Assembly: GCA_947573485.1 (NCBI GenBank)
Contig: CANPGB010000001.1
Coordinates: 124,001-188,000, forward strand
Direction of reading: 5' to 3'
Length of the DNA stretch: 64,000 nucleotides
Source of the DNA: an uncultured Porphyromonadaceae bacterium
GTDB lineage: Bacteria > Bacteroidota > Bacteroidia > Bacteroidales > Muribaculaceae
The position numbers and the translations under genes are program-made. The notes beneath the pieces are model-generated. The model was given only the letters and a program-made list of their open reading frames with translations, did not search any database and was not told where the DNA came from. Of the stretch, positions 59,975 to 64,000 are shown piece after piece; position 1 is the first letter of the stretch; the number at the start of each line of letters is the position of its first letter.

Positions 59975-60040
59975 CACTCTCCTTTACGTATATCCCCCGC
60001 CGGGCGCGTAATCATAATATACCTAACCTAATCCAATATT

Positions 60041-63000
60041 ATGAAAACACGCTTAACCGGACTCTTACTGTTGTTGGCTACTGTCTTCGCAGCCATGGCG
60101 CCGCAAGCCATGGCCGAAACGCGACGGATACTTGTCGTAGGCAACAGTTTCTCTTTCGACGCAACTCTCCAGGAATTTTTGCCCGTGGTTGAATCGGCGG
60201 GCGACGACATCGTGCTCGGCTTCCCCTACAAAGGCGGAACAACCCTGGCTCAGCACTGGGGCTACATCTCGGGCAACCAGCAGATTTACAACTACTACAA
60301 AATATCGGGAGGCAAAATGACCTCGACAGGCGGCAGCAGCCGTTGCTTCGACGAAAGTATAATCGGCTCGGAGCCTTGGGATGCCGTCGTTATCCAGACC
60401 GACCACAACTACTCCGGCACTTACGACCATTATTTCCCCTATCTCGACAATATCATTGAGTATATACGCGAGCGCCTGACCAACAAAGACGCACAATTCT
60501 ACCTCTATATGACATGGGCTTACCAGGAAGGCTCCTCAAAGCTCATCGAACTGATAAACAAAGGCTTGTACAAAGACCAGGCCGACATGTACGCTAAAAT
60601 CACCGAGTGCGCTCCTTGGGCTGCCGATAAAGCCGGCATCGGACGCGAGAACGTTATCCCCGGCGGCACGGCCGTGCAGAACGGACGCTCAAGCTATCTC
60701 GGCGATACTTACAACCGCGACGGCTACCATATGGACCTCAGCCACGGACGATACACCCTCGCCCTCACATGGTACGAGAAACTCTTCGGCAAGAGTGCCG
60801 CCAATATCACATACCACCCCTCGAGCATGACCGACTTCTGTGCCGCCACCTGCCGCGCAGCCGCTTCGGCCGCTATTGCCAACCCCTGGCAAGTGACCTC
60901 GCTCGAAGAAGAATTCGGTATCAACCCCGACGCCGTTTTCCGCCCTCTCGACCGCCCCGTGCTTATAAACTTCGGTATTGCAACGGGAGCTTCGGCAAAA
61001 TCGGAATTTGCCTGGAACAACTTCACCTCGCACGTTTATGGCGCAACTGAAAGCGACATATGCAACTCCAAGGGCTACGCCACCGATCTCCGCTTCGCCA
61101 TAAAAGGTGCCTTCGAAGGTGTTTCGGTAACAGGTTCAACCAAGAGCGAGACAGCCCTCGACATGCCCGTCAATGCCTCGCGCTCGGCATTCTATGGCAC
61201 CGGCTCGGCAATGGTTCAGATCAGCGGCCTATATCCCGGTCAAAGCTACGACCTCACTATATTCGCCTCTGCCGACGACAACAGCACATCTCTTTACACT
61301 GCCGCAGGCGTCAACGAAGGCTCGGCAAGCCTCAACGCCGATGCCAACACCGACCGTACCGCTGAAATAAAAGGTATCGTCGCCGACGAAAACGGCCGCA
61401 TGAACCTCACCATTGCTGCCGAGGACCAAAACGACCGCTTCTACCTCGGCGCCCTGATGATTACCCCTCGCCTCTCTATCCCCTCGAAGCAGGCCGTCAA
61501 GATAAACTTCACAACCGATGATGCTGCCGTCGAAGGCTGGAACTCGGTAAGCTCATATGCCGCAGGCACAGCCATTGACGCGCTCACCGATGCGGCAGGC
61601 ACAGCCACCGGCATCTCTATGACCGTCACCGCACCCTTCGCAGGCGCTACCGACGCAGGCGTAACAGCCACCACCACAGACCTCGACATGCCGGCGGCAG
61701 TATCATCAACAGGCTTTTGGGTAAACGGCGTGGGGAAAGACGGCATACTCGTGCGCGAGGCCGAAATCGTGTTCAGCGGCCTCGACCCCGACAAGGAATA
61801 CGACTTCTGCATGTACGGCTCGATAACAGGTGCTACCGAAACCCACGAAGCCGAATACTCAACCTTCGGAGCCTCCGACAACTTCATCGGTCTCGATGCC
61901 AACGACAACACCTCGGCAACAGCCACTCTGCCCGCAGTGCGCCCCGACGCCGACGGCCGCATACGCTTCACCGTAACTCCGGGTGCCACAAGCGTAGACA
62001 CCTACAAAATCGGTTATATCAACGCCATGAGCATTATGGTTCCGGGAGAGACAGAGGTAGTACCCTTTGAACCTACCTCGGAAGGCCCCTGGGACGGTAT
62101 GTCTATGATAGCCCCGGCCCGCGACGCCTCAGGCGCCTACACAATTTACACCGGCGCCGAACTCGCATGGGTGGCTAACCAGACCAACGCAGGCAAGGAG
62201 CTCGGCACTATAAAGATCTGCGCCGACATCGACCTGGGCAACAAGTCGTGGACTCCCATAGGCTATGGCGTATACTTCAACGGCAGCATCGTCGGTGGCG
62301 GACACCGCATCTACAACCTGCTCATCGACAAATCAGACCTCGACAGCAGCAAGAAATTCGCAGCCCTCGTAGGCATGACAAACAACTCCGAGAGCAAAAT
62401 CAGCGACCTCTATATCTCGGGCCGTATAGTAGTTCCGGCGAAGGTTACAGTTAAGTCGATAGCCGGTTCTTTCATAGGTAAGGCCAACGCCCTCAACTCT
62501 ATTAGTAACTGCCACAGCGATGTTACCATAGACATCGAAGGCACTCCCGGATATGTGGGCGGCGTGCTGGGCTTCATGAAGACTGCTATCGTTAAAAGCT
62601 GCTCCTACTCAGGCACCATAAACATCAACAACGCCATTACCAACGGCGTAGGCGGTGTATTAGGTTGCACCAACTCTGCTCTCGAAGGCGTAGAGGCCGA
62701 GTTCCACGGGTGCTACTTCACAGGCACTATACGCAACCACAACAGCAAGGCAAAACCTGCATACGTAGGCGGCATTAACGGCTACTCAAGCGTTACCAAA
62801 GGCTCGGAGACAATTACCGACAACTATGTAGCCGGTACTATAGACTCCGACGGTAAATACAAAGACATCATTGTAGGCCGCGTGAACACCCCCTCATTCT
62901 TCAGCGACAACAACTTCTACTTCGGCGACTATGGCTCCCTCACGGCCAACGGGGGCGAGCAGGCCGACGCCGCCCGCTTCCACTCAGGCGAGATAGCCTA

Positions 63001-63502
63001 CCTGCTCAACGGCGACCAAATGGAATTCCTCTTCGGCCAGGATCTTTCTAACCCCGAGAGCATGCCCGTGGTATATAACGGACAGAACCGCGTGAACCGA
63101 ATCACCTACAAGGTTGGAGAGGAACATCACGCAACCGTTTACTGCAACGCCCAGCTCATCCTCCCCGAGGTAACACCCGAAAACTGCCACTGGGAAGACG
63201 CCGACGGCAATGTATACGACGGTAATTCGGTACTCAACAACGACCTCGAGCTCTTTGCCAAAGTGCCAACCTCGGCCTCGCTAAGTTCTGCTGCCGAGGG
63301 CATAAGCATCACCGCCCGCCAAGGCACGATAACCGTTATCTCCGACACTGCGGTAGGCGAGCTCCGCATCCTCGCCGTAGACGGCCGCACAGTGCTCGCC
63401 CGCAGCTCCGAAGCAAACACCCTCACCCTGAGCACCGACGGCCTCCCCTCAGGCGTCTATATCGCTCTCTGCGGCGGTAAAACCCTCAAATTCGTGCGCT
63501 GA
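60041..63502 (+). CDS. Large secreted DUF4886/SGNH-like protein with GLUG-type repeats and C-terminal sorting-like domain
   Basis: 1,153 residues. Signal peptide to about 25 (AMAE), then a DUF4886 SGNH-hydrolase-like domain (about 28-265): nucleophile block VVGNSFSFDATLQ and the C-terminal DGYHMDLSHGRYTLALTWY with the Asp/His pair. Two similar beta-sandwich modules follow (about 305-475 and 480-665; both start INF and contain a YDLTIFAS or YDFCMYGS strand). About 700-960 has GLUG-like repeats (GGVLGFMKTAIVKSCSYSGTI, GGVLGCTNSALEG). The last 80 residues (ELRILAVDGRTVL...LPSGVYIAL...LKFVR) look like a T9SS type A sorting domain. Substrate unknown. Confidence 0.85.
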   Translation: MKTRLTGLLLLLATVFAAMAPQAMAETRRILVVGNSFSFDATLQEFLPVVESAGDDIVLGFPYKGGTTLAQHWGYISGNQQIYNYYKISGGKMTSTGGSSRCFDESIIGSEPWDAVVIQTDHNYSGTYDHYFPYLDNIIEYIRERLTNKDAQFYLYMTWAYQEGSSKLIELINKGLYKDQADMYAKITECAPWAADKAGIGRENVIPGGTAVQNGRSSYLGDTYNRDGYHMDLSHGRYTLALTWYEKLFGKSAANITYHPSSMTDFCAATCRAAASAAIANPWQVTSLEEEFGINPDAVFRPLDRPVLINFGIATGASAKSEFAWNNFTSHVYGATESDICNSKGYATDLRFAIKGAFEGVSVTGSTKSETALDMPVNASRSAFYGTGSAMVQISGLYPGQSYDLTIFASADDNSTSLYTAAGVNEGSASLNADANTDRTAEIKGIVADENGRMNLTIAAEDQNDRFYLGALMITPRLSIPSKQAVKINFTTDDAAVEGWNSVSSYAAGTAIDALTDAAGTATGISMTVTAPFAGATDAGVTATTTDLDMPAAVSSTGFWVNGVGKDGILVREAEIVFSGLDPDKEYDFCMYGSITGATETHEAEYSTFGASDNFIGLDANDNTSATATLPAVRPDADGRIRFTVTPGATSVDTYKIGYINAMSIMVPGETEVVPFEPTSEGPWDGMSMIAPARDASGAYTIYTGAELAWVANQTNAGKELGTIKICADIDLGNKSWTPIGYGVYFNGSIVGGGHRIYNLLIDKSDLDSSKKFAALVGMTNNSESKISDLYISGRIVVPAKVTVKSIAGSFIGKANALNSISNCHSDVTIDIEGTPGYVGGVLGFMKTAIVKSCSYSGTININNAITNGVGGVLGCTNSALEGVEAEFHGCYFTGTIRNHNSKAKPAYVGGINGYSSVTKGSETITDNYVAGTIDSDGKYKDIIVGRVNTPSFFSDNNFYFGDYGSLTANGGEQADAARFHSGEIAYLLNGDQMEFLFGQDLSNPESMPVVYNGQNRVNRITYKVGEEHHATVYCNAQLILPEVTPENCHWEDADGNVYDGNSVLNNDLELFAKVPTSASLSSAAEGISITARQGTITVISDTAVGELRILAVDGRTVLARSSEANTLTLSTDGLPSGVYIALCGGKTLKFVR

Positions 63503-63530
63503 CACTTACCGTTCACCATAATAAATTCAG

Positions 63531-63577
63531 CCCCCGCGCCCACTGCCCAAAAGGCAGCACGCGCGGGGGTGCTCTTT
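63531..63577 (+). terminator. Hairpin after the large secreted protein gene
   Basis: CCCCCGCGC (63531-63539) pairs with GCGCGGGGG (63561-63569), with inner CTGCC/GGCAG pairing. A short TGCTCTTTATT tract follows. It lies between two convergent genes and may serve both. Confidence 0.75.
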
Positions 63578-63609
63578 ATTAAATAAAGGTCTAAAGCCCT
63601 ATATTTTCT

Positions 63610-64000
63610 TTACTTCGGCAGCACATCGCCGACGAGTATCAGAGAGATGTTCTCGGCCTTGTTGGCGCCGTTCTTCAACCGCAGGCGCACTTCTTTCTTT
63701 TGTTCGCCATGCTGCCCTGCAGGGTTGAACACCACCTTGATTTCGGCTGTTTCGCCGGGCTTGGTGGGGCGGCGCGGATAGTCGGGAGTCGTGCAGCCGC
63801 ACGAAGGCACCGCCTGTATTATCGACACCGACTCGTTGCCCGTGACTTTCATGCGGAACACATGGTTCACAGCGGGGTCGTTGGCACGGATTGTGCCGAA
63901 ATCATAAATCAGAGTATCTATCTGCACGCCCACTTTATCGCCGGGCACGCGACGGGCGTCGGCCGATATGACGCCGACGAGGGTTACCAATATAAGGAGA
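63610..64000 (-). CDS. DUF1573 domain protein (5' end beyond the window)
   Basis: The frame is open from the right edge (64000) down to the stop at 63610. The visible part begins LVTLVGVISADARRVPGDKVG, the end of a signal peptide, then VQIDTLIYDFGTIRANDPAVNHVFRMKVTGNESVSI, the DUF1573 core, with the conserved CGCTTPDYPRRPTKPGETAEIKVVFNP. DUF1573 is an Ig-like periplasmic or extracytoplasmic domain of unknown function. The true start should be an upstream ATG outside the window. Confidence 0.85.
   Translation of the reverse strand, partial: LLILVTLVGVISADARRVPGDKVGVQIDTLIYDFGTIRANDPAVNHVFRMKVTGNESVSIIQAVPSCGCTTPDYPRRPTKPGETAEIKVVFNPAGQHGEQKKEVRLRLKNGANKAENISLILVGDVLPK

Overview
The window looks like a chromosomal stretch of a GC-rich member of the Bacteroidales, most likely Muribaculaceae or a close relative (family level is inference). 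The signs are Bacteroidetes-type promoters (TTTG, about 20 bp, TAnnTTTG) with no Shine-Dalgarno sequences, a gldE-gldD-PPTase block, NigD-like lipoproteins, DUF3822 and DUF3467 genes, a TonB receptor with a C-terminal Phe, and DUF4886 and GLUG-type surface proteins. Most genes are housekeeping or cell-envelope genes. No rRNA, tRNA, CRISPR array, IS element or prophage was seen.

Layout. 1-222: start of an ECF sigma factor gene running off the left edge. 545-5599: leftward sugar operon (ROK repressor, Tat-exported DUF4434 protein, MFS sugar porter, RnBP-type epimerase) with a consensus promoter overlapped by an inverted repeat. 5753-9761: rsmD, DUF3822, alaS. 9867-11187: M23 peptidase and MerR regulator, followed by an array of TTAGGGG/TTAGGAG heptamers. 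11332-13022: lipoprotein, a candidate ~90-nt small RNA, and a corrinoid adenosyltransferase. 13054-14757: AT-rich (~40% GC) two-gene module of an AAA/ABC-type ATPase and a small PD-(D/E)XK-like protein, a candidate defence system. 14945-19676: TonB-dependent receptor with a choice-of-anchor-J-like lipoprotein. 19948-22345: exact 1,199-bp tandem duplication of a NigD-like/DUF3467 gene pair, including a fragment of lolD; then lolD, a SlyD-like PPIase and a C69 dipeptidase.

25422-30597 (rightward): Na/Pi cotransporter, orphan OmpR-type regulator, gldE, gldD, PPTase. 30563-35955 (leftward): cytidylate-kinase-like protein and a glycogen set (debranching enzyme, GT4 glycosyltransferase, GH57 with a histone-H1-like tail). 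36172-39086: apt, a parS-like palindrome, mnmG, ybeY. 39361-45824 (rightward): POT transporter, pldA, DUF4369-type lipoprotein, comM, NhaC antiporter. 45791-53458 (leftward): TolC, HlyD and two ABC-2 permeases joined to a Wzx-type flippase and a GT4 glycosyltransferase. 53637-63502: dgt, TPM-domain protein, small membrane protein, ksgA, mgtE, a small membrane-anchored protein (opposite strand), comF and a 1,153-residue DUF4886/GLUG surface protein. The right edge cuts a DUF1573 gene.

The items most worth a second look are the ATPase-nuclease module, the exact tandem duplication, the promoter-terminator pair defining a small RNA, the heptamer array, the parS-like site and the H1-like tail on the GH57 enzyme.
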